Counted from the first letter of the stretch, positions 6,430 through 15,625 are shown. The stretch is DNA of 19,585 nucleotides from Caryophanales bacterium UBA1719 (GCA_002317145.1 DCIT01000026.1:1-19585); one strand, 5' to 3'. The notes: generated by a model not told the origin, from the sequence alone. Program-made: numbers and translations.

Positions 6430-8441
6430 TATTTATTTTCTTCTTTAGATTCTTTTTCTAAAGCTTCTTCTTTAGCAATCTTTTCTTGTCTTAGTTTATC
6501 TTCTTCAGCCATTTTAGCTTTTTTCTTTTCCCACCAAGTAAGTTTACCTGTATTTAATAAATCATCAATATCTTCTCTTGTTAATGTTTCTACTTCAATT
6601 AAGTGATTTGCTATTAAATCTAGTAAATTTCTATTATCTTTTAATACTTTCTTTGCAGTAGCATAACAATCATTAATAATCTTACGTACTTCTTGGTCTA
6701 TTTCTAGAGCTACTTGATCTGAGAATTTCTTTTCTTGCATATAGTCACGGCCTAAGAATGTTTGACCACCTGATTGTTCATATTGAACAGGACCAAGTGC
6801 ACTCATACCAAATTCAGTAACCATTGCCCTTGCAATACGTGTTGCTCTTTCAAAATCATTATGAGCACCAGTTGACATTTCATTAAATACTAGTTCTTCT
6901 GATACACGTCCAGCTAAGAATGAAGTAATTTCAGCTGTTAAATAATCTTTTGTTTGAACAAATGTTTCTTTTTCAGGAGTCATTAGGTTATATCCACCTG
7001 CTTGACCACGTGGAATAATTGTTACTTTTTGAACTATTTGTGCATGTGGTAACTTTAATCCTATAACTGCATGTCCTGCTTCATGATAAGCAACAAGGCG
7101 CTTTTCTTCATCAGAATACTTTTTACTCTTTTTAGCAGGTCCCATCATAACTCTATCTACAGCTTCATCAATATGATAAATCTTAATTTCTTTACAATTT
7201 TCTCTTGCGGCAAGTAATGCAGCTTCATTAAGTAAGTTTTCAAGATCTGCTCCACTAAATCCTGGTGTACGTTTAGCAACATCTGCTAAATTTACACGTG
7301 GTGAGAAACGCTTATTTCTAGCATGTACTTTTAATATTTGTTCACGAGCTAGTAAATCAGGATTAGATATAGTTATTTGTCTATCAAAACGTCCAGGACG
7401 AAGTAATGCTGGATCTAAGATATCAGGTCTATTAGTTGCAGCCATTACAATAATTCCAGAGTTATCAGCAAATCCATCCATTTCAACTAATAATTGGTTT
7501 AATGTTTGTTCTCTTTCATCATGTCCACCGCCAAGACCAGTTCCTCTTTGACGACCAACTGCATCTATTTCGTCAATAAATATAATACATGGAGCATTTT
7601 GTTTAGCTGTTTTAAACATATCTCTAACACGTGATGCACCAACACCTACGAACATTTCAACAAAATCAGATCCACTTATTGAATAGAAAGGAACATTTGC
7701 TTCCCCAGCAACTGCTCTTGCAAGTAATGTTTTACCAGTACCAGGAGAACCAAATAATAATATACCTTTAGGAATTCTTGCTCCCATATCAAAGTATTTA
7801 GCAGGATTCTTTAAGAAATCAACAACTTCAATTAATTCTTCTTTTTCTTCATCAAGTCCTGCTACATCTTTAAATGTAACACCATTTTTCTTAGAAAGTC
7901 TTGCACGAGATTTACTAAATTCAAATGCTTGATTATTAGAACTAGCATTATTTCTTATAAAGAAGAATACAAGTCCTCCCATAATAATGATTGGTAATAC
8001 TATACTCAATACTGATACCCAGTTAAATGTAGATACAACTTTTGGAGTAAGTTTTATACCATTTACACTACTATCAGCCATTTTTGCTTTAATTAAATCT
8101 TCATAAGCTTGTTGAATAACACTAAATTGTTCTTTAGTAACAACAGCATTAAACTTCTTTGTTACACTTAATGTATTAACATATGTACCAGATAATGTAA
8201 ATAGTTCTTCGTTTGCTTCTCCCGCAATACCTGAATATACTATTTCCATATTAGCATTTAAATTAACATTTCCATTATTGTTATATAAAACTTTATAAAT
8301 ATCGTCGTATTCTAATGTTTCAGTAGTATTACTGTTTTGTGTTGCGTAACGAATAAATGCAACTATTACTAACGCAAATATTACAAGAACAATAATATCT
8401 CCTAAACCAAAACGACGTTTAGTTTGTTTAGTTTCTGCCAT
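6429..8441 (-). CDS. ftsH: FtsH ATP-dependent zinc metalloprotease
   Basis: 670 residues, membrane-anchored. Transmembrane helices lie at about 15-32 and 143-162, flanking an extracytoplasmic domain. The AAA+ domain follows with Walker A GSPGTGKT (231-238), Walker B IIFIDE (286-291) and second region of homology ending RPGRFDRQ (348-355). The M41 peptidase has the zinc motif HEAGH (453-457) and a likely third ligand at D529. The acidic/basic C-terminus (640-670) is variable in the family. FtsH degrades unstable and misassembled membrane and regulatory proteins. AGGAG precedes the ATG and overlaps the tilS stop; the gap to tilS is 9 bases. All catalytic elements are intact. Confidence 0.98.
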   Translation of the reverse strand: MAETKQTKRRFGLGDIIVLVIFALVIVAFIRYATQNSNTTETLEYDDIYKVLYNNNGNVNLNANMEIVYSGIAGEANEELFTLSGTYVNTLSVTKKFNAVVTKEQFSVIQQAYEDLIKAKMADSSVNGIKLTPKVVSTFNWVSVLSIVLPIIIMGGLVFFFIRNNASSNNQAFEFSKSRARLSKKNGVTFKDVAGLDEEKEELIEVVDFLKNPAKYFDMGARIPKGILLFGSPGTGKTLLARAVAGEANVPFYSISGSDFVEMFVGVGASRVRDMFKTAKQNAPCIIFIDEIDAVGRQRGTGLGGGHDEREQTLNQLLVEMDGFADNSGIIVMAATNRPDILDPALLRPGRFDRQITISNPDLLAREQILKVHARNKRFSPRVNLADVAKRTPGFSGADLENLLNEAALLAARENCKEIKIYHIDEAVDRVMMGPAKKSKKYSDEEKRLVAYHEAGHAVIGLKLPHAQIVQKVTIIPRGQAGGYNLMTPEKETFVQTKDYLTAEITSFLAGRVSEELVFNEMSTGAHNDFERATRIARAMVTEFGMSALGPVQYEQSGGQTFLGRDYMQEKKFSDQVALEIDQEVRKIINDCYATAKKVLKDNRNLLDLIANHLIEVETLTREDIDDLLNTGKLTWWEKKKAKMAEEDKLRQEKIAKEEALEKESKEENK

Positions 8442-8450
8442 ATATATCTC

Positions 8451-9710
8451 CTATTTAATTTTTAATCCTAGAATAGCTACTACTTCATTATCTTTTTCAA
8501 TAACAAGGGTATTTATTCTATCTAAGTAAGGAAGCTTTAAAGTAGTTAGAATATTACTAATTTTTTGGTAGTATTCTTTTTCTTTAGAAATCCTTTTTAT
8601 TTTATCTCCATCTTTATAGTTTCTTACTATGAATGGTAATTTTATACTATTATAACATATTGATTCTTTATTATTAGATAAATAACATATGTTTTCATTT
8701 ACTTCTAAAATATTATTATTTTTTAAATTATATTTATCATTTTTATCAACCATTAAACAATAATCTTCTTTTAAAATACTTTTAGTAGTAAATAAAAAAT
8801 AATCATATTCTTTAATGAAATTTAATCCATCTATGATATTAGTAATGATTCTATCTTTAGAATTATATATATGATCAAATATAGTTTGAATATTAATTAA
8901 ACTTAATTTATATTGTTTTAATATATCAAATAATAATTCTTTTTGGATATATATATCTAATTTTAAAAACCAATCATTTTTAATAATAATTGTATCTTCT
9001 TTATATATAACAAATTCTTTTTCTAATCTTTCTAATTCTTTAAATAAAATAGAATTTGCACCATCAATACTTTCACTATAATACTTAACAGCATTAATCC
9101 AATTTGGATTTTCTTCTTTTAATAGTGGCGTTATTGTATTTCTTATTCTAGATCTAGTAAAATCATTTTCTAGATTAGTTTTATCTATAAAGTATTTAAC
9201 ATTATTTTTATCATTAAAATCTAATATTTCTTGTTTAGATTTATTTATTAGGGGTCTATATAAAGTAATACCATTATATATAAATTCTTGTTTAATACCA
9301 GAATATCCTGCAAGTGATGATCCTTTTATTAAACGCATAAGAATTGTTTCTAAATTATCATCTGCATTATGACCAAGTAATAAATATTTTACGTCATATT
9401 TATTACATACATCTTGAAAGAAATTATATCTTTCTTGTCTTGCAACAGCTTCAATATTACTTTTTGGTAAATTTAATTTCTTCTTTTCTAAAATTATATT
9501 GCTTTCTTTACAATAAGAAGTAATATATTCTTCTTCTATATTAGATTCTTCTCTTAACCCATGATTAACATGAGCTATAATCATATTATTTAATAAATTA
9601 GCTTGTTTACATAATTCTACTAAACACATTGAATCAGGACCTGTAGAACACGCAATAACAAATTTATTATTAGATAGTTTATATTGTAATTCTTTAATAA
9701 TACTATTCAT
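8451..9710 (-). CDS. tilS: tRNA(Ile)-lysidine synthase
   Basis: 419 residues. The PP-loop ATP-binding motif reads STGPDS (22-27) near the N-terminus; the family usually has SGGxDS or SGGPDS, so the second position is a Thr for Gly variation. Other family signatures are HVNHGLR (about 47-53) and LLGHNADDNLET (about 110-121). The C-terminal TilS domain (about 360-419) shows VRNYKDGDKIKRI and ends with AILGLKIK. TilS converts C34 of the AUA-reading tRNA-Ile to lysidine. The ribosome binding site is weak (TAGG). It is the first gene of the tilS-ftsH-rqcP operon. Confidence 0.95.
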   Translation of the reverse strand: MNSIIKELQYKLSNNKFVIACSTGPDSMCLVELCKQANLLNNMIIAHVNHGLREESNIEEEYITSYCKESNIILEKKKLNLPKSNIEAVARQERYNFFQDVCNKYDVKYLLLGHNADDNLETILMRLIKGSSLAGYSGIKQEFIYNGITLYRPLINKSKQEILDFNDKNNVKYFIDKTNLENDFTRSRIRNTITPLLKEENPNWINAVKYYSESIDGANSILFKELERLEKEFVIYKEDTIIIKNDWFLKLDIYIQKELLFDILKQYKLSLINIQTIFDHIYNSKDRIITNIIDGLNFIKEYDYFLFTTKSILKEDYCLMVDKNDKYNLKNNNILEVNENICYLSNNKESICYNSIKLPFIVRNYKDGDKIKRISKEKEYYQKISNILTTLKLPYLDRINTLVIEKDNEVVAILGLKIK

Positions 9711-9727
9711 TTTCTATACCTATAATT

Positions 9728-9755
9728 ATTATACAATATTTAAGCAATTTTTCAA
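9728..9755 (-). promoter_or_regulatory. Promoter of tilS-ftsH-rqcP
   Basis: On the reverse strand, TTGAAA (9750-9755) and TATAAT (9728-9733) are separated by 16 bases. The -10 ends 17 bases before the tilS ATG, so the leader is very short. Confidence 0.75.
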
Positions 9756-9781
9756 AGAGTTTATCGGTTATATAAACACAA

Positions 9782-9811
9782 AATTCACGAAAGAATAATC
9801 TTTCGTGAATT
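9782..9811 (-). terminator. Terminator of the suf operon
   Basis: A perfect 12-bp stem (AATTCACGAAAG, 9782-9793, with its complement at 9800-9811) has a 6-base loop. On the reverse strand it is followed by TTTGTGTTTATAT. It begins 11 bases after the sufB stop. Confidence 0.8.
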
Positions 9812-9822
9812 ATATGTGAATA

Positions 9823-11232
9823 TTAACCAATAGAATCTTTCATTTCTAATTTTATAAGTTGATTTAATTCAACTGCATATTCCATTGGAAGTTCTTTTGC
9901 AAAAGGTTCGATAAATCCCATTACAATCATTTCTGTTGCTTGAGATTCTGTTAAACCTCTACTCATTAAATAGAATAATTGTTCTTCGGATACTTTTGAA
10001 ACTGTTGCTTCATGTTCAATATATGAAGAATCGTTTTCAACAATATTAGTTGGAACAGTATCTGATGTAGATATATCATCTAATATAATAGTGTCACATT
10101 CTACATGTGATTTAGAGTTATAAGCTTTTTTAGTATGTTTAACAAGTCCTCTATAATTTACTTTACCTCCACCTCTACAAATAGATTTAGAAATAATTTG
10201 ACTTGTTGTATTAGGTGCTAAATGAATCATTTTAGCTCCAGTATCTTGATATTGACCATTTCCGGCAAATGCTATTGATATAGTTGTGCCTTTAGCACCT
10301 TCTCCAGCTAATATACAAGCAGGGTATTTCATATTAATTGCCGAACCAATATTTCCGTCTATCCATTCCATATGACCTCTTGCTTTAACAAGAGTTCTTT
10401 TTGTTACAAGATTGATTATATTGTTACTCCAGTTTTGTACTGTAGAGTATCTACAATACCCTTCTTCACCAACAAATATCTCAACTACAGCTGCATGAAG
10501 AGAGTCTTTTGAGTATTGTGGTGCAGTACATCCTTCTACATAATGAAGGCTTCCTTCATCTTCTACAATAATTAAAGTTCTCTCAAATTGGCCCATTTGT
10601 TCAGTATTAATTCTGAAATATGATTGTAATGGTTTTTCTAATTTTACGCCTTTTGGAACATAAATAAAACTACCACCACTCCATACTGCTGTATTAAGTG
10701 CCGCAAACATATTATCGTTTGCGGGAACTATTTTAGAAAAATATTCTTTAACAATTTCTGGATACTTTTTAACTGCTGTATCTGTATCACAAAATAACAC
10801 ACCTAAATCTTCTAATTCTTTTAAAGTGTTATGGTATACTACTTCAGATTCAAATTGAGTAGATACACCTGCTAAGTATTTCTTTTCAGCTTCGGGTATT
10901 CCTAATTTATCAAATGTATCTTTTATTGCGTCTGGAACATCATTCCATGACTTTTCTACGCCTTTACTAGATTTAATATAATATATATATTCATCAAAGT
11001 TAATTGAATCAAGTGATGGTCCAAACTTTGGCCAATTCATTTTAGCAAATTCATGGTATGCTTCTAATCTAATATTCAACATCCATTCAGGTTCATTTTT
11101 AAAAGCAGATATTTTTCTTACTACTTCTTCAGAAATACCACGACCAGTATCATATACATTTTCTACATCAGTATGAAAACCAAACTTATAATCTGTACTA
11201 ATAATTTCATCAATTTTCTTATTATCAGACAT
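9823..11232 (-). CDS. sufB: Fe-S cluster assembly scaffold SufB
   Basis: 469 residues from the ATG chosen here, the normal SufB length (about 465). SufB is the scaffold of the SufBCD complex, where Fe-S clusters are built. Signatures are YKFGFHTDVENVYDTGRG at the N-terminus, WSGGSFIYVPKGV, LHYVEGCTAPQYSKDSLHAA in the beta-helix core, and the C-terminal HEATVSKVSEEQLFYLMSRG followed by an IVMGFIEPF helix. An ATG six codons upstream (11250) is in frame, but only the one at 11232 has AGGTG at suitable distance. This start overlaps the sufU stop by 8 bases. It is the last gene of the apbE-sufCDSUB operon. Confidence 0.97.
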   Translation of the reverse strand: MSDNKKIDEIISTDYKFGFHTDVENVYDTGRGISEEVVRKISAFKNEPEWMLNIRLEAYHEFAKMNWPKFGPSLDSINFDEYIYYIKSSKGVEKSWNDVPDAIKDTFDKLGIPEAEKKYLAGVSTQFESEVVYHNTLKELEDLGVLFCDTDTAVKKYPEIVKEYFSKIVPANDNMFAALNTAVWSGGSFIYVPKGVKLEKPLQSYFRINTEQMGQFERTLIIVEDEGSLHYVEGCTAPQYSKDSLHAAVVEIFVGEEGYCRYSTVQNWSNNIINLVTKRTLVKARGHMEWIDGNIGSAINMKYPACILAGEGAKGTTISIAFAGNGQYQDTGAKMIHLAPNTTSQIISKSICRGGGKVNYRGLVKHTKKAYNSKSHVECDTIILDDISTSDTVPTNIVENDSSYIEHEATVSKVSEEQLFYLMSRGLTESQATEMIVMGFIEPFAKELPMEYAVELNQLIKLEMKDSIG

Positions 11233-11668
11233 CTTTTTCACCTGTTTCATCAGTATTTAATAATGTATCAGCAGCTCTCCAAGATAGAGTAGCACATTTA
11301 ATACGAGGTGGAAAATTATGAATATTTACAAATACTATAGCATCACCTAATCTATCTTCATCAGTAGGAAGTGTACCTTTAATTAGTTCATAAAAATCTT
11401 TAATAATAGAATTAGCTTCTTCTATAGTTTTACCAATTAATACCTCACTCATAGCAGAAGCAGATGAACAGCATATTGCACAACCTGTTCCATCATGTCT
11501 TACATCTTTAATAATTCCATCTTTAATATCTATTTGAACAGTAACATCATCTCCACAAGATGGATTTTTAGCATGTAATGATCTATATCCTTCTATTAAA
11601 CCTTTATTTCTAGGGTAGTTTCTATGATCTCTTAATACTTGATTATATAAATCATTAATATTTGACAT
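11225..11668 (-). CDS. sufU: Sulfur relay protein SufU
   Basis: 147 residues. SufU takes sulfur from the SufS persulfide in Gram-positive Suf systems, using a zinc site. Ligands are C38 and D40 (NPSCGD), C63 (TGCAICCSSASAMSE) and C125 (RIKCATLSW); all sit at a constant offset of three from the B. subtilis positions 41, 43, 66 and 128. The 18-20-residue SufU insertion relative to IscU (region about 80-108) is present. The start is one base after the sufS stop, and its ribosome binding site (AAGGAG) lies in the last codons of sufS. Confidence 0.96.
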   Translation of the reverse strand: MSNINDLYNQVLRDHRNYPRNKGLIEGYRSLHAKNPSCGDDVTVQIDIKDGIIKDVRHDGTGCAICCSSASAMSEVLIGKTIEEANSIIKDFYELIKGTLPTDEDRLGDAIVFVNIHNFPPRIKCATLSWRAADTLLNTDETGEKDV

Positions 11669-11669
11669 A

Positions 11670-12878
11670 TTACCACTCCTTAAAATATTCTACACATCTT
11701 TTAATTGATTCAACAAATTTATCTACATCTTCATGTGTATTATATATATATAAACATGCTCTAAGAGTAGAATTAACACCAAGCCAAGATGTTATTAATT
11801 TTGCACAATGATGACCTGCTCTAACACATATTAAATCTTCATTTAATATTGCGGAAGCATCATGAGGATGTACATTATTAATATTGAATGTAATAATACC
11901 TACATCAGTAGTTTTATTATATATAGTAATACCTTCTATTGTAGATAATTTATCTAAACAATAATCAGTTAAATCTTTAACATGACTTTCTATCTTATCA
12001 AAACCTATATTATTTAAATATTTAATAGCTTCACTAAAGCCTATTGCTTCCGCAATAGGTGGTGTTCCAGTTTCAAAACAATATGGAGCTTCTTTATATA
12101 TAGAAGAATCTTTATATACTTCTTCTATCATATCTCCACCATATTCAACTGGTTTAATTTTAGATAGGATATTATATTTTCCATATACTAATCCAAATCC
12201 AGTAGGACCAAGCATTTTATGAGCAGAAAATGCTAAGAAATCACAATCTAATTCTTTTACATCTACTTTTATATGAGGTACACTTTGTGCTCCATCAACT
12301 ATAACTATTGCTCCTACTTTATGAGCTTCTTTAATTATTTCTTTAATAGGTGTAACATAACCCATAACATTAGATGCATGAGTAAGACAAACTACTTTAG
12401 TTTTATTAGATAATACTTTTAAAAAGTTTTCAACTGTAATTCTACCTTCATCATTTAATGGTACAAATTTAATAGTAGCATTTTTATTTTTAGCTATTTG
12501 TTGCCAAGGTAAGAAAGATGAATGATGTTCAAGTTCAGAAGTAATTATTTCATCGCCTTCATTTATCATATTATATCCTATACTTAATGCAAGCATATTT
12601 AATCCATTAGATGCACCTTTAGTATAAACTACTTCTCTTGAATCACAATTTAAGAATTCTGCAACAACTTCTCTTGTTTTTTCATATTCATCTGTTGCTT
12701 GATATGATAAATCATATACTCCTCTATTTACATTAACACCATATTTTGTATAATATTCATCCATTTTATTTAATACACAATATGGTTTTAAAGAAGTTGC
12801 ACCACTATCTAGATAAACTAAATCTTTATTATTTACTAATACTGGAAAGTCGTTTTTTATATTTAATATCTCTTTCAT
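11670..12878 (-). CDS. sufS: Cysteine desulfurase SufS
   Basis: 402 residues, the usual group II (SufS/CsdA) length. It removes sulfur from L-cysteine with pyridoxal phosphate. The PLP lysine is K221 in SAHKMLGPTG, VDGAQSVPH (194-202) carries the PLP-stacking region, and the persulfide cysteine is C358 in RAGHHCAK. The substrate region SELEHHSS (114-121) is intact. AAGGAGG precedes the ATG. It sits between sufD and sufU, in the order common in Bacillota. Confidence 0.97.
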   Translation of the reverse strand: MKEILNIKNDFPVLVNNKDLVYLDSGATSLKPYCVLNKMDEYYTKYGVNVNRGVYDLSYQATDEYEKTREVVAEFLNCDSREVVYTKGASNGLNMLALSIGYNMINEGDEIITSELEHHSSFLPWQQIAKNKNATIKFVPLNDEGRITVENFLKVLSNKTKVVCLTHASNVMGYVTPIKEIIKEAHKVGAIVIVDGAQSVPHIKVDVKELDCDFLAFSAHKMLGPTGFGLVYGKYNILSKIKPVEYGGDMIEEVYKDSSIYKEAPYCFETGTPPIAEAIGFSEAIKYLNNIGFDKIESHVKDLTDYCLDKLSTIEGITIYNKTTDVGIITFNINNVHPHDASAILNEDLICVRAGHHCAKLITSWLGVNSTLRACLYIYNTHEDVDKFVESIKRCVEYFKEW

Positions 12879-12895
12879 ACGACTTCCTCCTTCTT

Positions 12896-13573
12896 TTATA
12901 ATAACTTGGTAAAATGATCAAAAATATTATTTTTTAAATCATCGTTATCTATTTCATCTAATACAGGTTTAATAAAACCCATAACAATTAACTTTGAAGA
13001 TTCTTCAATAGTTAAACCTCTAGATGTTAAATAGAATAAATCATCTTTATTTATAGAACCAATTGATGCAGCATGACTTGCTTGTACATCATATTCGTCT
13101 ATATATAAATTAGGTTGTGCTTTTATTATAGATGTTTTATCTAAAGTTAATCCTTTAGCTTTTTGATGAACTATTGATTTACTACATCCTTTTTTAATAT
13201 AAGCATTATTATTTAATGTAACAAATGTATCACTTAACGCAATACAATAAGTAGAAAAAGCACTACTTGAATTATTATAATTATGATTAATAATTATATT
13301 ACTATCTAAAGAACAATTCTTAACAAGTAAAACATTTATTATTTCTACATGTGAATTAGATCCATTTATATTAATTAATTCATCTATTAAGAATTTATTA
13401 GTAGTTGTTACTACATTATATATACTTAAATTAACAAAATTATCTAAATCTATATGTAATTTAAATTTATCTATATTTAAATTGCTATTAAAAATAATAA
13501 AATGTTTTTCTTCATTATTAGATAAATGAATATTATATTCTTTAGAAATATCTAATATTTCTAAAGATTTCAT
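12896..13573 (-). CDS. sufD: Short SufD, Fe-S assembly scaffold subunit
   Basis: 225 residues against about 420-435 for Bacillus SufD, so roughly half of the usual N-terminal part is absent. The retained part is the beta-helix core and the C-terminal helical region: SHAASIGSINKDDLFYLTSR (166-185), followed by IVMGFIKP (196-203). The SHAA histidine (H167) corresponds to the conserved SufD histidine (H360 in E. coli). The start overlaps the sufC stop by one base and is in frame through a clean sequence, so it is a compact gene and not a visible frameshift. It should still pair with SufB and SufC. Confidence 0.85.
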   Translation of the reverse strand: MKSLEILDISKEYNIHLSNNEEKHFIIFNSNLNIDKFKLHIDLDNFVNLSIYNVVTTTNKFLIDELININGSNSHVEIINVLLVKNCSLDSNIIINHNYNNSSSAFSTYCIALSDTFVTLNNNAYIKKGCSKSIVHQKAKGLTLDKTSIIKAQPNLYIDEYDVQASHAASIGSINKDDLFYLTSRGLTIEESSKLIVMGFIKPVLDEIDNDDLKNNIFDHFTKLL

Positions 13574-14406
13574 TATTTATCTTCACCTTTTAATGCAACT
13601 TTAGTTGCACATGTTCCTAAGATATTAGAAGTAATATTAGGTGTATCATCATCTTCTATACCTAATTCTTCTTTTATCCAATCATATCCTTCTTGATCTA
13701 TTCTTTCCATTAGATCAAGTCCACCTTCTTTAACTACTTTTCCATTCATTAATACATGGATATAATCTGGTTTAATATAATCTAATAATCTTTCATAGTG
13801 AGTAATTATTAATGCTCCAAAATCATCTGATTTCATATCATTAACATTTTCTCCTACTATTCTTAATGCATCTACATCAAGACCAGAATCTATTTCATCT
13901 AATATAGCAAATTTAGGTCTTAATAATTTCATTTGAAGAATTTCATTACGTTTCTTTTCTCCACCAGAAAATCCTTCATTTACATATCTATGTGGTAGAT
14001 CATCTCTCATTTTTAATTCTTCACATGCTTTATCTAAACTTCTAATAAACTTCATTAATGGAAGTGTTTCGCCATCTTTAAGTCTTGCATGCATTGCAGT
14101 TTTAATAAAATCAGAATTTGTTACTCCAGTTATTTCCGCTGGATACTGCATTGCAAGAAATAATCCTTTTCTACTTCTTTCATCAACAGTCATTTTTAAT
14201 ACATCTTCACCATCAAGTAAAATAGATCCTTTTGTAACAACATATTTATAATGACCCATAATAGTAGATGCAAGTGTTGATTTACCAGTTCCATTAGGTC
14301 CCATTATTACATGGAATTCTCCAGTATTTAATTCTAAATTAACACCTTTTAATATTTCTTTGCCTTCAACTGATACATGTAAATCTTTTATAACTAATTT
14401 TGACAT
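13573..14406 (-). CDS. sufC: Fe-S assembly ATPase SufC
   Basis: 277 residues from the ATG at 14406. AGGTGA lies 6 bases upstream and decides this start; an in-frame GTG at 14415 is itself part of that ribosome binding site. ABC-type ATPase motifs are Walker A GPNGTGKST (36-44), Q-loop MQYP (86-89), signature FSGGEKKR (146-153), Walker B FAILDEIDSGLD (166-177) and H-loop THY (202-204). The EKKRNE stretch after the signature is typical of SufC. The C-terminal 25-30 residues extend beyond the usual family end. SufC powers SufBCD conformational changes. It follows apbE by 9 bases. Confidence 0.97.
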   Translation of the reverse strand: MSKLVIKDLHVSVEGKEILKGVNLELNTGEFHVIMGPNGTGKSTLASTIMGHYKYVVTKGSILLDGEDVLKMTVDERSRKGLFLAMQYPAEITGVTNSDFIKTAMHARLKDGETLPLMKFIRSLDKACEELKMRDDLPHRYVNEGFSGGEKKRNEILQMKLLRPKFAILDEIDSGLDVDALRIVGENVNDMKSDDFGALIITHYERLLDYIKPDYIHVLMNGKVVKEGGLDLMERIDQEGYDWIKEELGIEDDDTPNITSNILGTCATKVALKGEDK

Positions 14407-14415
14407 ATATATCAC

Positions 14416-15513
14416 CTATTTTTTTATTATTTCATATGATGAGTCTAGTAATTGATAACTAAGACTACCTACCATATATATTTTCTTTTCTTTAGTAACT
14501 ATTAAACCTTTTAGATTATTCTCTTTAATAATTTGTATTCCATCATCAACACCACTGACTAATACAAGTGTTGCGAAAGCATCACTTAATGCACTATCTT
14601 CATAAATAATAGTGACACTTTCAATATTATTATTAATTGGATATCCAGTAGTTAAATCAATAATATGTGGATATTTAACATTATTAATAGTTATATATCT
14701 ATTATTAATACCACTTGTTACAATAGCAGTATTAGTTTCATATAATTTAATTAAATTAGATGTTCCATTTGATGATACTTGTATTGAAACTGGAATAGTT
14801 TTATATTGATCTTGTTTACTTAATCCATGAATATATACATTACCACCAAAATTAATAACAAAGAAATCAAATCCTTTATTTATTATTAATTCTTTTATTT
14901 TATCTACTGCATATCCTTTTGCAATAGCACCAAAATCAAGTTCAGTATTTGGGTTATGTATATATATATTGCTATCATCATATTCAATAATAGATTGAAT
15001 AGTATCTATTGCTGCATCAATTTTATCTTGAGATGGAATAGTAAAATTATTATTCATATTTATATTTGAATCAGAATCATATTGAAGTTTTGCTTTATTA
15101 GATATATCCCATAAAGAAGTTAAAGCGCCACATGTAATATCAAATTTATTATAATTACTTGTAATACCCTTAGCCATTAAGAATACTTCCATAAAATATT
15201 CATTAACTTCTACTATTTCTTTTCCAGCTTTTGAATTAACTTCTTTAGTTAAAGAATAACTAATTTTACTAGCATTACCAGCAAATGTTTGTTCTAATTC
15301 ATCTAGTAATGGTATTAAATCATTATTAATATCTTCTTTAATATCATATGGATCTTGATTTTTCTTATTATATTCGCATACTATATAACCAGTAGTATCA
15401 AAATAAGTAGCAAAAGGTATATTAACAAAATAATATTTATCTTCATTAGTGTTACAAGAACAAATAAATAGACATAATATTATTGTTAAAATAGAAATTA
15501 TACTTTTCTTCAT
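14416..15513 (-). CDS. apbE: FAD:protein FMN transferase (ApbE), lipoprotein
   Basis: 365 residues. The signal peptide (MKKSIISILTIILCLF) ends in a lipobox-like ICSC with C20 as likely lipid-attachment site, so it acts outside the membrane. ApbE attaches FMN to threonine of target proteins such as RnfG/NqrC or FMN-binding-domain proteins. Family motifs are FDITCGALTSLWDIS, DFGAIAKGYAVDKI, NFGGNV, HIIDLTTGYP and the metal-binding SDAFATLV. It heads the suf operon, 9 bases ahead of sufC; this link is unusual. No FMN acceptor protein is encoded in the window. The ribosome binding region is GAGGTAAAAAGGT. Confidence 0.93.
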   Translation of the reverse strand: MKKSIISILTIILCLFICSCNTNEDKYYFVNIPFATYFDTTGYIVCEYNKKNQDPYDIKEDINNDLIPLLDELEQTFAGNASKISYSLTKEVNSKAGKEIVEVNEYFMEVFLMAKGITSNYNKFDITCGALTSLWDISNKAKLQYDSDSNINMNNNFTIPSQDKIDAAIDTIQSIIEYDDSNIYIHNPNTELDFGAIAKGYAVDKIKELIINKGFDFFVINFGGNVYIHGLSKQDQYKTIPVSIQVSSNGTSNLIKLYETNTAIVTSGINNRYITINNVKYPHIIDLTTGYPINNNIESVTIIYEDSALSDAFATLVLVSGVDDGIQIIKENNLKGLIVTKEKKIYMVGSLSYQLLDSSYEIIKK

Positions 15514-15534
15514 ACCTTTTTACCTCAGTATATT

Positions 15535-15543
15535 ATTATATCA
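15535..15543 (-). promoter_or_regulatory. Extended -10 promoter of the apbE-suf operon
   Basis: The reverse strand reads TGATATAAT, the same extended -10 as at 394-402. No convincing -35 is seen 17 bases upstream. It lies about 22 bases before the apbE ATG and is left intact by the adjacent mobile element. Confidence 0.6.
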
Positions 15544-15594
15544 TTTTTTCTAATAAATAGATAGTTTTTATATTAATCAAAAAAGAACTTATAT

Positions 15595-15625
15595 AATCCT
15601 AACACCTCTTGGGGATTTTAGGATT
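15595..15625. repeat. Imperfect palindrome at the element boundary; candidate attachment site
   Basis: AATCCTAA (15595-15602) and TTAGGATT (15618-15625) are perfect 8-bp inverted arms around a 15-base centre (CACCTCTTGGGGATT). It has no T-run on either side, so a terminator is less likely. It lies just outside the recombinase gene's terminator, where AT-rich host sequence gives way to the higher-GC element. Large serine recombinases use imperfect palindromic sites of about 40-50 bp. The assignment is by position and symmetry only. Confidence 0.3.

Noticed and set aside
14612..14809. 65-residue hydrophobic plus-strand open frame
   Set aside because: It is antisense to apbE, and the hydrophobic residues result from reading AT-rich codons backwards.
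15513..15600. Possible riboswitch upstream of the apbE-suf operon
   Set aside because: The promoter lies only about 22 bases before the start codon, leaving no room for an aptamer.
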